Source of the DNA: UBA6183 sp943372215
GTDB taxonomy: Bacteria > Bacteroidota > Bacteroidia > UKL13-3
NCBI GenBank assembly: GCA_943372215.1
Contig: CALRXU020000008.1
Location: 62,001 to 126,000 of the forward strand
Length of the DNA stretch: 64,000 nt
Reading direction: 5' to 3'
Part shown: piece after piece, positions 16,020-26,209 of the stretch
Numbering within the stretch: position 1 is the first letter of the stretch
How the letters are laid out: each line of letters begins with the position of its first letter
The notes under the pieces: generated by a model
The model's input: the letters and a program-made list of their open reading frames with translations, nothing else
Told to the model about the DNA's origin: nothing
Databases searched by the model: none
Translations under genes and position numbers: made by a program

Positions 16020-18812
16020 ATGAAATTTACTTTTTACGTAATTATAGTATCCTTTTTATCTAACGTTTATATCAATGCAGTCAACGGCCAAGTGGTTACT
16101 CTTGACCCACCTTTTGCAGCACAAACCGATAACGTGGTAATTACTTACGATGCAAGCAAAGGCAATGCAGCCCTTTTGGGACAAGCTGTTGTTTATGCAC
16201 ATACAGGTGTGATTACCAACTTAAGTTCTTCTCCTACCGCTTGGCGTTTGGTACAGGGTAATTGGGGAACAGACGATAGTAAAGTAAAAATGACCTCTGT
16301 TGGAAATAATAAGTTTCAGTTGAGTATAAATATTAACCAGTTTTATGGCGTTCCTTCAAATGAAACCGTTCAAAAACTAGCCTTTGTATTTAGAAACCAA
16401 AATGGCTCTTTAGTAGGAAGAGAAACTGATGGCGGAGATATTTTTGTAAGCATTGGCAATGGTGCTTTTCAGGCAAACCTAAGCACTACCCCTTCTGGAA
16501 ACCCAGCTATCCTTGGGCTTTCAGACTCGTTATTGGTATCTGTAACTGCTTCTTCAAGGGCAAACCTTCAATTGTTTATCAATAACAATTTATTAATTAA
16601 TGTTTCTGATACCCCCTCATTTACTTATAAACTACCAGCTTCAGTATTAGGCTCAGGTAAACATCAACTTAAACTTGTTGCCCAGAGTGCCAGCAGTACC
16701 ATCAATAAAACCCAGGATATCATCATCCGTTCAAGCAACGCAAGTAATATTGTAGCGTCTCCTGCTGGTGTATTAGACGGTATTAATTATATTAATGATA
16801 GTACCGTTATTCTACAGCTTTTTGCTCCACAAAAAAATTACGTGTATGTGATTGGTGATTTTAATAACTGGGAACTTAACCCTGCCTATGAAATGAACAA
16901 AACACCTGATGGCAGCAGATTTTGGATTAAGTTAAACCAATTAACGCCTGGTGTTGAATATGGCTATCAATACTGCATTGATAAGGAGTTATTGAAAATA
17001 GCCGATTATTATGCAGACAAGTTTTTAGACCAAAACAACGACCCATTTATTCCTGCAATTACCTATCCCAATTTAAAACAGTACCCTGTTGGTAAAACCA
17101 GTAATTATGTTTCTGTATTGCAAACAGCACAACCTAAGTTTAACTGGCAATACACACAGTCGTTTGTTAAACCCGCTAAAAGTAAACTCGTGATTTATGA
17201 GTTATTGGTAAGGGATTTTATTAGCAGACATGATTACATGACATTAATTGACACATTAAGTTATTTGCAACGTCTTGGGGTAAACGCCATAGAACTGATG
17301 CCTGTTAATGAGTTTGAAGGTAATGAAAGTTGGGGATATAATCCAGCATTTTATTTTGCACCCGATAAATACTACGGCACCAAAAACGCTTTAAAACAAT
17401 TTATTGATGAGTGCCATAAAAGGGGTATAGCAGTTATCATGGACATGGTATTGAATCACTCCTTTGGTCAAAGCAGCATGGTACGCATGTATTGGGATGC
17501 TGCCAATAATAAACCTGCTACTAATAGCTTATGGTTTAACCCTGACGCAACACATCCTTATAATGTGGGTTATGATTTTAACCATGAGAGCCCGCATACC
17601 AAAGCATTTGTAGACACGGTACTGAAATATTGGATTAACGAGTACAAAGTAGATGGTTATCGTTTTGACTTAAGCAAGGGATTTACACAAACCAATAGTG
17701 GTTCAAATGTTGGCCAATGGAGTGCCTACGACCAAAGTCGTATTAATATTTGGAAACGCATTTATGATCAGATTAAACCAACCTGCGCTGACTGTTATTA
17801 CATTTTGGAACACTTTGCTGACAATAGTGAAGAAACGGTATTGGCTAATTATGGTTTCTTTTTCTGGGGAAATAACAACGCACAATTTAATGAAGCTACT
17901 ATGGCATATAGTAGTAACCTTTCCTCTGCCAGTTATAAAAGTAGAAATTGGACAACTCCTCAACTGGTTTCTTTTGCCGAAAGCCATGATGAAGAACGGC
18001 TGATGTATAAAAACATCAAATTTGGCAGCACGGCAAATAACCACAATACCAAAGACACCTCAACAGCCCTTCGCAGAATGGAAGCAGCGATAGCCATGCT
18101 TGCCCCATTACCAGGCCCCTACATGATTTGGCAGTTTGGTGAGTTGGGTTATGATTACAGTATTGACTTTAATGGGCGTATTGGCAATAAACCCATTCGT
18201 TGGGATTACTTACAAGATAGCAGAAGAAAAAGATTGTATGACGTGTACGCTGCTTTTAACTATTTAAAGACCACATATCCGGTTTTTAGTACCACCAACT
18301 TTACCTATAATTTAACATCTGCAATTAAAACCATTAACCTAAATGACAGTAGCATGAATGTTACCATTGCAGCCAATTTTAATACCATAGCCAACAATGC
18401 AAATCTTACTTTAGCTCATACAGGTTGGTGGTACAATTACTTTACCGGTGATAGCATGGAATACAACAACACCTCAGCAACGGTAAACCTAACACCTGGA
18501 GCCTATGTGGTATTAACCGACAAAAAATTACCAAAACCATTTGTTACAAACGTTATAAACGGCATTGATGATGTTGCTTTAGCATCAACAATCGGGCTTT
18601 TTCCAAACCCATCACAACAATACATACAGATAAATACCACATTACCTATACAGCAATACCATATTTCAGACTTAAGTGGGAAAATTCTACACACTGGAAA
18701 ATTTGAAAAAGATGTACCAATTGATGTTTCAGTATTAGCCACTGGCTTTTACTTCATCACGTTTGAATACAACCATCAGCTTATCACTAAAAAATTTATA
18801 ATTAATAGATAA
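16020..18812 (+). CDS. secreted multidomain GH13 alpha-amylase/pullulanase with T9SS domain
   Basis: This 930-residue enzyme has a signal peptide (1-24), an N-terminal beta module (about 25-150) with FYGV and DGGDIFV, an Ig-like stretch (150-245), a CBM48-like domain (about 255-350, YVIGDFNNWEL), and a GH13 catalytic domain (about 380-760). Catalytic regions are IMDMVLNHS, GYRFDLSKGF with nucleophile D550, YYILEHFADN with acid/base E597, and ESHDEER with D657. Residues about 858-930 (LFPNPSQQY to KKFIINR) form a T9SS type A sorting domain. The CBM48 favours branch-tolerant or pullulanase-like activity. It would cut starch at the surface for SusCD and is the first gene of the operon, with a 5-base gap to SusC. 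Confidence 0.93.
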   Translation: MKFTFYVIIVSFLSNVYINAVNGQVVTLDPPFAAQTDNVVITYDASKGNAALLGQAVVYAHTGVITNLSSSPTAWRLVQGNWGTDDSKVKMTSVGNNKFQLSININQFYGVPSNETVQKLAFVFRNQNGSLVGRETDGGDIFVSIGNGAFQANLSTTPSGNPAILGLSDSLLVSVTASSRANLQLFINNNLLINVSDTPSFTYKLPASVLGSGKHQLKLVAQSASSTINKTQDIIIRSSNASNIVASPAGVLDGINYINDSTVILQLFAPQKNYVYVIGDFNNWELNPAYEMNKTPDGSRFWIKLNQLTPGVEYGYQYCIDKELLKIADYYADKFLDQNNDPFIPAITYPNLKQYPVGKTSNYVSVLQTAQPKFNWQYTQSFVKPAKSKLVIYELLVRDFISRHDYMTLIDTLSYLQRLGVNAIELMPVNEFEGNESWGYNPAFYFAPDKYYGTKNALKQFIDECHKRGIAVIMDMVLNHSFGQSSMVRMYWDAANNKPATNSLWFNPDATHPYNVGYDFNHESPHTKAFVDTVLKYWINEYKVDGYRFDLSKGFTQTNSGSNVGQWSAYDQSRINIWKRIYDQIKPTCADCYYILEHFADNSEETVLANYGFFFWGNNNAQFNEATMAYSSNLSSASYKSRNWTTPQLVSFAESHDEERLMYKNIKFGSTANNHNTKDTSTALRRMEAAIAMLAPLPGPYMIWQFGELGYDYSIDFNGRIGNKPIRWDYLQDSRRKRLYDVYAAFNYLKTTYPVFSTTNFTYNLTSAIKTINLNDSSMNVTIAANFNTIANNANLTLAHTGWWYNYFTGDSMEYNNTSATVNLTPGAYVVLTDKKLPKPFVTNVINGIDDVALASTIGLFPNPSQQYIQINTTLPIQQYHISDLSGKILHTGKFEKDVPIDVSVLATGFYFITFEYNHQLITKKFIINR

Positions 18813-18817
18813 ATCAT

Positions 18818-21800
18818 ATGAGAATAACTCTACTCGCAATTTTCGTCTGTATGTTTGGCTTAATCGCCAAATCACAAAGCATTAAGGGGCGGCTCCTTGA
18901 TGCAAAAAACGAGCCCCTCATAGGCGCTACCGTATTTATTGAAGGCACCCAAAAAGGCGCACAAACTGATTTAAACGGGAATTATGTTATTAATGACGTA
19001 CCGCCTGGTAAGTATAAAATACGCTTTCAGTTTGTGGGATTAAAAACAGAATATAAAACCGTTGAGTTAACAGCTAACCAAACTTTGGTGTTAAACATGA
19101 CCTTAAAAGATGATCCAAAGAGCTTAGATGAAGCCGTTGTTGTAGGATATGGAACACAGAAAAGAAGAGAACTTACTTCTGCCGTTTCTAAGATTAACAA
19201 CAAAGAATTAAACGACTTACCCGTGCAAAGTTTTGAGCAAGCCATGCAAGGAAAACTTGCTGGAGTTAGTGTTACGCAAGGTAGTGGTTTGGCAGGTTCA
19301 CCAAGTATTATTCGGATACGTGGTATTTCTTCCATCTCGGCAGGAGGTGATCCATTGTATGTAATTGATGGTATTCCCATCTCACAAGATTACAGTGCTT
19401 TTGGAAATACGGGTGGAGCTAACTTTAATCCTTTAGCTACTATTAACCCCAATGATATTGAAAGCATTGAAGTATTAAAAGATGCTGCGGCTACTTCTAT
19501 TTATGGTTCGCGTGGCGCAAATGGGGTAATTATGGTTACCACCAGAAGGGCCGAAAAAGGCAAAATGCGTGTAAACTTTTCTACCCAAGTTGGGATTTCA
19601 ACACCTACTGCAAAACCAAAATTAGTGGGCAAAGATGAGTGGTTGAATCTTTTTGAGGAAGCTTGGATTAATGATGGAAACACTGGAAAGCCTGACTTGA
19701 AAAAATATGGTGTTGCGATGACTTGGGATGAAGCCAAAAACAGCAACGCAAACACCGATTGGTTAAAAGAATTAACCCAAGTTGGGATGAAAACACAAAA
19801 CGATTTAAGTATTACAAAAGGCTGGGATAAATTTTCCATTTACGGTAGCTTATCTTACAGCAAAAACGAAACATTTATCAAAGGGAATTCATACGAACGC
19901 ATTGGTGGCAGGATTAACATCGATTACAAGATTACCAAAAAGTTAAAAATGCAATTGGGCACCTCATTAACAAGCGGCCTTAACTACCGTGTTTATAGCG
20001 GATGGAGCGGAGGTTATGGCATGGCATTATCCAGCGCATTGCCTTTTTACCCAATAAAAAATCCTGACGGCAGTTACTTCTTGTTTAACAATACTGACGG
20101 TGGCAGTAAAACGAACCCAGTGATGGTTTTAGACCTTTACCGCTGGAAAACCAGGGAAATTAGAACCATCAATAATATTGCCTTTGATTACAACATCACT
20201 AGAAACTTAAAAGCCCGTGTCCAAGGAAATTATGATTATCAAAACGTAGGTGATGATGCATTTGTACCTGCTGAATTAAGAAAAGCACAAGGAGGAACAG
20301 ATACTGCCGGCATTGCTTTTCGCAGGGCAAAATATACTGGCAACTACAATTACCTTGGCCAATTAAATTATCACCATGAATTTAACAAGCTAAACAAAGT
20401 TGATTTGGTTGGTGGATACGAGCGTCAGGTTTCAAATACCAACCAGTTTGATATTATTGAAAATGGGGCAACAGGTTTAATTACTGAAACACAACCTACC
20501 GCTAATGGTGTTAAATATTATACCTTAATTACTCCTTGGAAGTTCGAACGTGTTTTCGGGCGTATTAACTACAACCGCTGGGACAGGTACTTTTTTCAGG
20601 CCGCAGTAAGTTATGATGGTTCATCTCGTTTTGGCAGCAATTACAGGTACGGATTTTTTCCGGCCGTTTCAGCAGGATGGATTATTAGTGAAGAAGCCTT
20701 TTTAAGAGGTAAAAAAATGATTAGCTTCTTAAAACTACGTGGTTCTTATGGCAGGGCAGGGAACTCTGATTTTAGCTCCAATGCCCGATTTGGCTTTTTT
20801 GAACGAAACAACGTAGTCTCGTATAATGGTCAACCTATTTTATACCCAAGTAAATTAGAAAATCAAGATTTACGTTGGGAAACCAGTTGGACTGCTAATA
20901 TTGGATTAGACTTTGGCTTGTTGGATGACAGAATAACTGGCTCTGTTGATGTTTATGACAAACGCACCAGTGATGTGATTATGAACCTAACTATTGATGG
21001 TAGTAATGGATTTAGCAGCTATTATGATAACGTGGGTGGTATTAGAAATCATGGAATAGAATTCAATGTCAAATCAACCATTATCCAAAAATCCAAATTT
21101 AGGTGGTTTGTGCAATTTAATATCGCTCGTAACTTTAACGAAATAACCAGCACGGGAGATTATACTGAAGATGCCGTAAGCGGTGGAACAAATGACACCC
21201 GCGTAGTGGTTGGAAAACCAGTAGGCACTTACTATTTGGTGCGGTTTTCAAGGGTAGATCCTGAAAATGGTCGTCCAATTTATTTAGACAAAGATGGTAA
21301 AGAAACGTACACTTGGGATCCAGCCAATAGGGTTCCTGTAGGCAATAATCTACCCAAAGCTGTTGGTGGTATCACCAATAACTTCAGGTACAAGAATTGG
21401 GACTTAAGTTTGCTTTTCACTTATCAAATAGGGGGCAATATTTATGATGCTTCGGCTAAACGCCAACTGGGGGTAATGAGTTTCTGGAATTCTCGTGATG
21501 AGGTGGCTGACAGGTGGAGACAACCTGGTGATGATGCTGCTTTCCCTCGCCTTACTCTTGAGCCATCTAACTACGGACTGCCAAATATTTGGCAATACAA
21601 TACACCAATGTGGTTATACGATGCCAGTTTTATTCGTTTGCGTAACTTCACTTTAGGGTATAACATTCCTTCAGAGGTTGTAAAGAAATTTAAGATTAGT
21701 AGTTTACGTGTGGCCTTTATTGCAACCAACGTATTTGTACTCACCAAATACCCTGGTTTAGACCCTGAAATTGCACGTGATGGAGAAGGAGACGTAAACA

Positions 21801-21889
21801 ATTCACGCAACATGCAATCACAAGGTACTTACTATCTGAATGCCCCTCAAGAACGCACCTATAATTTCCAGATCTTAGCAACTTTTTAA
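18818..21889 (+). CDS. susC: SusC/RagA-family TonB-dependent outer-membrane transporter
   Basis: The 1023-residue receptor has a signal peptide (1-19, ending AKSQ), a carboxypeptidase-like Ig domain (about 22-105, IKGRLLDAKNEPLIGATVFI), and the plug domain starting near 115 (VVVGYGTQKRRELTSAV, LYVIDGIPI, YGSRGANGVIMVTTR). The remaining 750 residues form the 22-strand barrel, ending in an aromatic residue (ILATF). It imports maltodextrins across the outer membrane using proton-motive force via TonB-ExbBD. SusD follows after 10 bases. Substrate is inferred from the amylases around it. Confidence 0.96.
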   Translation: MRITLLAIFVCMFGLIAKSQSIKGRLLDAKNEPLIGATVFIEGTQKGAQTDLNGNYVINDVPPGKYKIRFQFVGLKTEYKTVELTANQTLVLNMTLKDDPKSLDEAVVVGYGTQKRRELTSAVSKINNKELNDLPVQSFEQAMQGKLAGVSVTQGSGLAGSPSIIRIRGISSISAGGDPLYVIDGIPISQDYSAFGNTGGANFNPLATINPNDIESIEVLKDAAATSIYGSRGANGVIMVTTRRAEKGKMRVNFSTQVGISTPTAKPKLVGKDEWLNLFEEAWINDGNTGKPDLKKYGVAMTWDEAKNSNANTDWLKELTQVGMKTQNDLSITKGWDKFSIYGSLSYSKNETFIKGNSYERIGGRINIDYKITKKLKMQLGTSLTSGLNYRVYSGWSGGYGMALSSALPFYPIKNPDGSYFLFNNTDGGSKTNPVMVLDLYRWKTREIRTINNIAFDYNITRNLKARVQGNYDYQNVGDDAFVPAELRKAQGGTDTAGIAFRRAKYTGNYNYLGQLNYHHEFNKLNKVDLVGGYERQVSNTNQFDIIENGATGLITETQPTANGVKYYTLITPWKFERVFGRINYNRWDRYFFQAAVSYDGSSRFGSNYRYGFFPAVSAGWIISEEAFLRGKKMISFLKLRGSYGRAGNSDFSSNARFGFFERNNVVSYNGQPILYPSKLENQDLRWETSWTANIGLDFGLLDDRITGSVDVYDKRTSDVIMNLTIDGSNGFSSYYDNVGGIRNHGIEFNVKSTIIQKSKFRWFVQFNIARNFNEITSTGDYTEDAVSGGTNDTRVVVGKPVGTYYLVRFSRVDPENGRPIYLDKDGKETYTWDPANRVPVGNNLPKAVGGITNNFRYKNWDLSLLFTYQIGGNIYDASAKRQLGVMSFWNSRDEVADRWRQPGDDAAFPRLTLEPSNYGLPNIWQYNTPMWLYDASFIRLRNFTLGYNIPSEVVKKFKISSLRVAFIATNVFVLTKYPGLDPEIARDGEGDVNNSRNMQSQGTYYLNAPQERTYNFQILATF

Positions 21890-21899
21890 TCTATCAAAC

Positions 21900-23321
21900 A
21901 TGAAAAAAACAACTAATTATTTGGTGTTAGGCGCATTATTGGTCACCATCATATCAATAGCGTCATGCGAAAAAAACCTCGAAATTACACCAGACCCTTC
22001 ATTTGGTATTTCTCCTGATGAAGCCATAAAAAGCGAAGAAGACATGCAACGGTTACTAAACTCATGCTATGATGCTTGTGCCAATATGATGGATGGCCAA
22101 ATGCAAACCATGGGGGATTTGTTAACTGATGATATTACAAGGCCAACAAACAATGAGCCTTTTATTACGGCCATTTATAGCAGAGCCAGTGATGCCTTTA
22201 ATGGTATTGTTGGCGGTGCATATTCGCAGCCTTATTTTACCATTTACCGGGTAAATGTAATGGATCGGTATTATGATCAAATAGATATCCCAGAAGCCAG
22301 TAAAAACAGGATGCAAGGTGAGGCCGCATTTTTAAGGGCACTTTGTCATTATGAAACCGTAAAACTTTGGGCACAACCGGCAGGCTACACCTCAGACAAT
22401 TCGCACTTAGGTATTATTGAACGGGTGCGTGCAAAAAATGAAGTGGTACAAAGAACCAGTGTGGCCAGTAACTATAATTTAATTATCAACGACTTAAACA
22501 AAGCTATTAATTTACTCCCTCAAAACAATGGTGTTTATGCCAGCAAAAATGCGGCAAAAGCTTTATTGGCCAAAGTATATTTTACCATGGGTAACTATGC
22601 GGCCAGTTTACCACTGCTCAATGAAGTAATTGCTTCTGGTTATTCATTATCTGATAGCCTAAACAGGTTTAAACGAAGCGAAGTGGAAAGTGAAATTGTT
22701 TTTGGATTTATTACTACTGGTTCATTGTATGATTTAAATACAAGGGGAGCAACCTTCAAGGGGATTTACAGAAATGATGTGTTATCCGGTGAACAATTGC
22801 CAATACTTGGCATTTCAAGCGAACTTGCGTCAATAATGATTGGTGATAGCACAGACACTAGAAAAAAGTTTATCAAAAGAGTATTAATTGGCGATCCAAA
22901 GGAGTTCGCCATGACCACCAAATTCAATATAAATGATTTTGCAACACCATATTTGTATCTTACCGACTTATTGCTGATGAGGGCTGAAATCCATGCCATT
23001 AATGGAAACAGCGCTTTGGCGGCACAAGATCTTTTACCAATTATCAGAAGGGCTTATAAACCAAGCACAGCTAAAGAAGCAACAGTAAGTGGTTTATCAG
23101 CTAATGCCATGCTGGAGGAGATTAGGTTACAAAGACGCATAGAAATGCATTGTGAAGGTGATAGACTTGCCCAAGTAAAAAGAATAGGTGTGAGCAAGGG
23201 TGCTGGGGCTTATAAAGTTAGAGGCGTGAATTGGGATTGCAATGGCATGGTGCTTCAATTTCCTTCTTCTTCAGGAACAATAAAAGGCTTTGTGTTTAAT
23301 CCAGGTGGAGGATGTAATTAA
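21900..23321 (+). CDS. susD: SusD/RagB-family starch-binding lipoprotein
   Basis: The 473-residue protein has a lipoprotein signal (hydrophobic segment followed by IASC, lipidated Cys near residue 23). The SusD fold is shown by the N-terminal helical segment SEEDMQRLLNSCYDAC, the TPR-like part (AAKALLAKVYFTMGNYAASLPLLNEVI) and the C-terminal LQRRIEMHCEGDRLAQVKR segment. It forms the lid of the SusC channel and captures oligosaccharides at the cell surface. It is the third gene of the operon. Confidence 0.95.
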   Translation: MKKTTNYLVLGALLVTIISIASCEKNLEITPDPSFGISPDEAIKSEEDMQRLLNSCYDACANMMDGQMQTMGDLLTDDITRPTNNEPFITAIYSRASDAFNGIVGGAYSQPYFTIYRVNVMDRYYDQIDIPEASKNRMQGEAAFLRALCHYETVKLWAQPAGYTSDNSHLGIIERVRAKNEVVQRTSVASNYNLIINDLNKAINLLPQNNGVYASKNAAKALLAKVYFTMGNYAASLPLLNEVIASGYSLSDSLNRFKRSEVESEIVFGFITTGSLYDLNTRGATFKGIYRNDVLSGEQLPILGISSELASIMIGDSTDTRKKFIKRVLIGDPKEFAMTTKFNINDFATPYLYLTDLLLMRAEIHAINGNSALAAQDLLPIIRRAYKPSTAKEATVSGLSANAMLEEIRLQRRIEMHCEGDRLAQVKRIGVSKGAGAYKVRGVNWDCNGMVLQFPSSSGTIKGFVFNPGGGCN

Positions 23322-23330
23322 AATAAAAAT

Positions 23331-23849
23331 ATGAAAACAATAGAATATAAACTTCTTTTAAGCTTCGCCACTTTGCTGTTTTTTGCTAGTTGCGAAAAAC
23401 CGTATGATTACGATAAAGAAATCGGGGCACCAACCTACAGCGCGGAAAAACTCGCGGCCTCTATTAATGGCAAATGGACAATGAATGAAGCCAAACAAGT
23501 TGATGAAAAATCATTAACCAAAGAATCCATTGACATTACTGACTTTTATACTGCTGATGGTGCTAACCGCCCGAATATTGCATTTAGTTCAACAGGCCAA
23601 ACCTTTACGGTTGACACAGCCGGGCTAGTTGCTAACCTTTTTCCTGTTGCTTCAGGAAAATGGAAATTTGATGATGAAAGGTATCCTACCAAAATTGAAC
23701 TTACTGATATCAACGACAATCCAATCGGTAGTATATCAATTGGCTCAAACCTGTTAGGGCCTACCCCGAAATTGAACTATTCAAGTACCGCATCATGTTC
23801 TGGTTCAGTGGTGATGTCGTACAATGTTTTATTTTCTAAATCTAAATAA
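23331..23849 (+). CDS. small surface lipoprotein of the starch operon (DUF5004-like)
   Basis: The 172-residue protein has a lipobox near residue 21 (FFASC) followed by EKPYDYDKE. Residues 40-170 (INGKWTMNEAKQVDEKS, DFYTADGANRPNIAF, GKWKFDDERYPTKIEL) resemble the lipocalin-like DUF5004 proteins that often follow susD. It lies 9 bases after susD, in the slot SusE takes in Bacteroides. Binding of glycan or bracing of SusCD is plausible but unproved; family assignment is from memory of motifs. Confidence 0.75.
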   Translation: MKTIEYKLLLSFATLLFFASCEKPYDYDKEIGAPTYSAEKLAASINGKWTMNEAKQVDEKSLTKESIDITDFYTADGANRPNIAFSSTGQTFTVDTAGLVANLFPVASGKWKFDDERYPTKIELTDINDNPIGSISIGSNLLGPTPKLNYSSTASCSGSVVMSYNVLFSKSK

Positions 23850-23855
23850 GCCGTT

Positions 23856-24722
23856 ATGAAAAAAATATTATACCTATTTATTGCTATATGGTTTGCTCCT
23901 ATTGTGCAAGCACAAACAGCCTGGATAGTGCCAGAAAATCCAGATGTAACTAAACCCATTAGAATTTATATTGATATTAATAAAGCAAGCAATCCAGAAG
24001 CTGCCAATATGAAATCAAACCCAGATGGGCCATATTACATTTGGACTTGGAAACCCTCTGAAACAAGGGCAGATTCTTTAGTAAATGGCTTAGGAGATAA
24101 ACCTTGGAAAAACAGCAATGATAAACTGATTATGAAAAAGGATGCAGACAAAGGAGCGAATGTTTGGTATTTTGAATGCATCCCAACTGAGTTTTATGGC
24201 GTTACTGCAACACAGGTGTATGCAGCAGGCATTAGTTTTCTAGTTAAACCCAAAGATGGGGGCGGTTACGGTGATCCAGATGTAAAAACTGAAGATTACA
24301 ATTTAGTAATTGAGCCGCCAAAATTAGACCGTGGTTTACTTTATTCCGTACCTTCAATCATGTTGGAGAATGAGATCACGTCTTTGGTTTATGAAAACAA
24401 CTCCGAAACAAAAAGCACTATGCAGAATTTGGCTGATGGAGAAGTATACATGCATATGATTGCCACTGCAAAAGATAGCGTAACTGGAAATACCATTACG
24501 ATTGAGCCTGCCAAGTTTTTAAAAATAACCGACAATCCGAAGCTTCAAATGAAAAAAATGGCCGATGGTAGGTTTAAAATCACCATGTTACCCAGAAAAT
24601 TCTTCAAAGTTCCTGCTGGTTATCAACTTGTTGATATAGAAGTTACTGTTCGTAAAAAAGTATATGTCTCTTCTGCGGACCAAACGAACACAAAGTCTAA
24701 GCTTAAGTATGGTTGTAAGTGA
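23856..24722 (+). CDS. exported accessory protein of the starch operon
   Basis: The 288-residue protein has a signal peptide (1-20, ending VQAQ) without a lipobox. Residues 20-150 appear related to the N-terminal module of the T9SS amylase encoded at 16020: both have a W-rich start, a lysine-methionine segment, then FYGV followed about 25 residues later by DGG. The second half (150-288) is a beta-rich region of unknown family. It is the last gene of the operon, before a strong terminator. It may carry a starch-binding E-set domain; no enzymatic motif is seen. Confidence 0.7.
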   Translation: MKKILYLFIAIWFAPIVQAQTAWIVPENPDVTKPIRIYIDINKASNPEAANMKSNPDGPYYIWTWKPSETRADSLVNGLGDKPWKNSNDKLIMKKDADKGANVWYFECIPTEFYGVTATQVYAAGISFLVKPKDGGGYGDPDVKTEDYNLVIEPPKLDRGLLYSVPSIMLENEITSLVYENNSETKSTMQNLADGEVYMHMIATAKDSVTGNTITIEPAKFLKITDNPKLQMKKMADGRFKITMLPRKFFKVPAGYQLVDIEVTVRKKVYVSSADQTNTKSKLKYGCK

Positions 24723-24747
24723 TGCTTAACGCTTATTTATTTAGGTT

Positions 24748-24781
24748 AGAAAAAGGCATGCCGAAAGGCATGCTTTTTTTG
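24748..24781 (+). terminator. terminator of the susCD operon
   Basis: GCATGCC-GAAA-GGCATGC, with A-rich and T-rich flanks extending the stem, is followed by a run of seven T. It ends the operon that starts with the T9SS amylase. Confidence 0.9.
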
Positions 24782-24801
24782 TTAAAACCAATATCATTTT
24801 C

Positions 24802-24822
24802 AGTACAACATGCACATGTACT
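24802..24822. promoter_or_regulatory. inverted repeat AGTACA-N9-TGTACT
   Basis: There are perfect 6-base arms at 24802-24807 and 24817-24822, about 60 bases upstream of the next gene. The arms differ from those of the starch operator. It may be a regulatory site for the outer-membrane protein gene that follows. Confidence 0.35.
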
Positions 24823-24883
24823 ATTATTTATTTAGGAAAAAAGTAAAAAGAACGTCATTTTTGAAAAAACGCAACTTTACCTT

Positions 24884-26026
24884 ATGAACAAAAAAATACT
24901 TCTTATGTCAGCATTGGTTATAGGTGTTTCCTTATCCGATCAAGCTCTTGCACAAGACAACGCGGCTACCCTGCTTAAAGCAGGCACAGCCGATGGCAAC
25001 GTGTTATTAAGTGCTTATGCTTCACCCATCCTAAAATCAATTGGGGCAGGATTAAATAGCGGCTGGTACCAAACGGCAAAACCACTTGGCCCAGGTGGTT
25101 TTAACTTGAATGTGAGTTTAGGCGTAAGTTTAATACCGAGTGCAGACCAAAGTTTTGATGTCAACACATTGAATCTTCAAAAACTTACTTTAGTTAAAGG
25201 ACAAAGTTCATCAATAAGCCCAACTGCATTTGGTGATGATAAAAAAGGTGCTCAAATGGAACTTAGGGCTCAAAACCCATTAGCACCTGGCACGGATACA
25301 TCTGTACTTAAGTTTAATTTACCTTCGGGTACAGGCTTTCACTTCGGACCAGTTCCTGTTGCCCAACTAAGTGTGGGCGTAGGCTTAGGCACTGAAGTTG
25401 GCATTCGTTACGTACCACAGATTAATGTGGGAGAAGTAAAAACAGGCTTGTTCGGACTAAGTGTTAAGCACGATTTTAAACAATGGATTCCAGGTATTAA
25501 AGCCGCACCATTTGATTTGTCAGCCATGTTTGGTTTTACTTCCATGAGTGGTGAGGTTAAATTTACAGGAGACAAAACCTTACAAGCTACTAAGGATGAT
25601 AATATCTACAACCCAAATCCAAATAAAGTGTATGACGACCAACATCTTGAGTATTCAGGGATGGGATGGACAACCAATCTTATTATTTCTAAAAAACTTG
25701 GCCCTTTTACACCTTATTTAGGCGTTGGTTATCAAGCATCTAATATTGAGGTAAGTGTTAAAGGACAATACCCTGTTGTAGTTAACAATGATTTAGCTGA
25801 TGCTACAAACGTGAATCACCCATCGTTTGGAAAGGCTGCAAAAATTCAAGAAATCCAAGATCCATTTACCATTAAAGGTTCGTTATCAGGATTTAGGGCC
25901 AATGCAGGCTTCCGCTTAAAGTTTGCGGTAGTAACCTTACATGCTGATTATACATTTGCGGAATACAACCTGATTAATGTAGGACTGGGTATTAGCATGC
26001 AATCGTTGATGCCTCCTAAAATGTAA
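24884..26026 (+). CDS. outer-membrane beta-barrel protein, DUF6588-like
   Basis: The 380-residue protein has a signal peptide (1-23, ending ALAQ) and then a glycine-rich series of amphipathic strands. The start (LLKAGTADGNVLLSAYASPILKS) and the middle (VGLGTEVGIRYVPQ) match a Bacteroidota family annotated as DUF6588. It probably forms a beta-barrel in the outer membrane; no substrate can be inferred. It is a single gene with its own terminator, separated from the starch operon by a terminator, so it need not belong to that pathway. Confidence 0.75.
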   Translation: MNKKILLMSALVIGVSLSDQALAQDNAATLLKAGTADGNVLLSAYASPILKSIGAGLNSGWYQTAKPLGPGGFNLNVSLGVSLIPSADQSFDVNTLNLQKLTLVKGQSSSISPTAFGDDKKGAQMELRAQNPLAPGTDTSVLKFNLPSGTGFHFGPVPVAQLSVGVGLGTEVGIRYVPQINVGEVKTGLFGLSVKHDFKQWIPGIKAAPFDLSAMFGFTSMSGEVKFTGDKTLQATKDDNIYNPNPNKVYDDQHLEYSGMGWTTNLIISKKLGPFTPYLGVGYQASNIEVSVKGQYPVVVNNDLADATNVNHPSFGKAAKIQEIQDPFTIKGSLSGFRANAGFRLKFAVVTLHADYTFAEYNLINVGLGISMQSLMPPKM

Positions 26027-26072
26027 CAATCACCCTTCCCAAATAAAACATTCTTTATTGTTTTTTTTACTG

Positions 26073-26112
26073 AACAGCTGGCAAATAAAATCCTTTTGCC
26101 AGCTGTTTTGTT
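26073..26112 (+). terminator. terminator hairpin
   Basis: ACAGCTGGCAAA and TTTGCCAGCTGT arms with an 8-base loop are followed by TTTTGTTT, ending the barrel gene before the nuo operon. Confidence 0.85.
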
Positions 26113-26150
26113 TATCCCTTTGTGGTGCAAAATCTGTGGTTAAATTGGTG

Positions 26151-26179
26151 TTGATTTAACAATTTATTGTTTAATATTG
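26151..26179 (+). promoter_or_regulatory. candidate nuo operon promoter
   Basis: TTG at 26151-26153, an 18-base spacer and TAATATTG at 26172-26179 match the Bacteroidota promoter pattern with one mismatch. It lies 30 bases before nuoA. Confidence 0.45.
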
Positions 26180-26209
26180 CACGGCTCGAAATAATACCCA
26201 AACTTTAGT

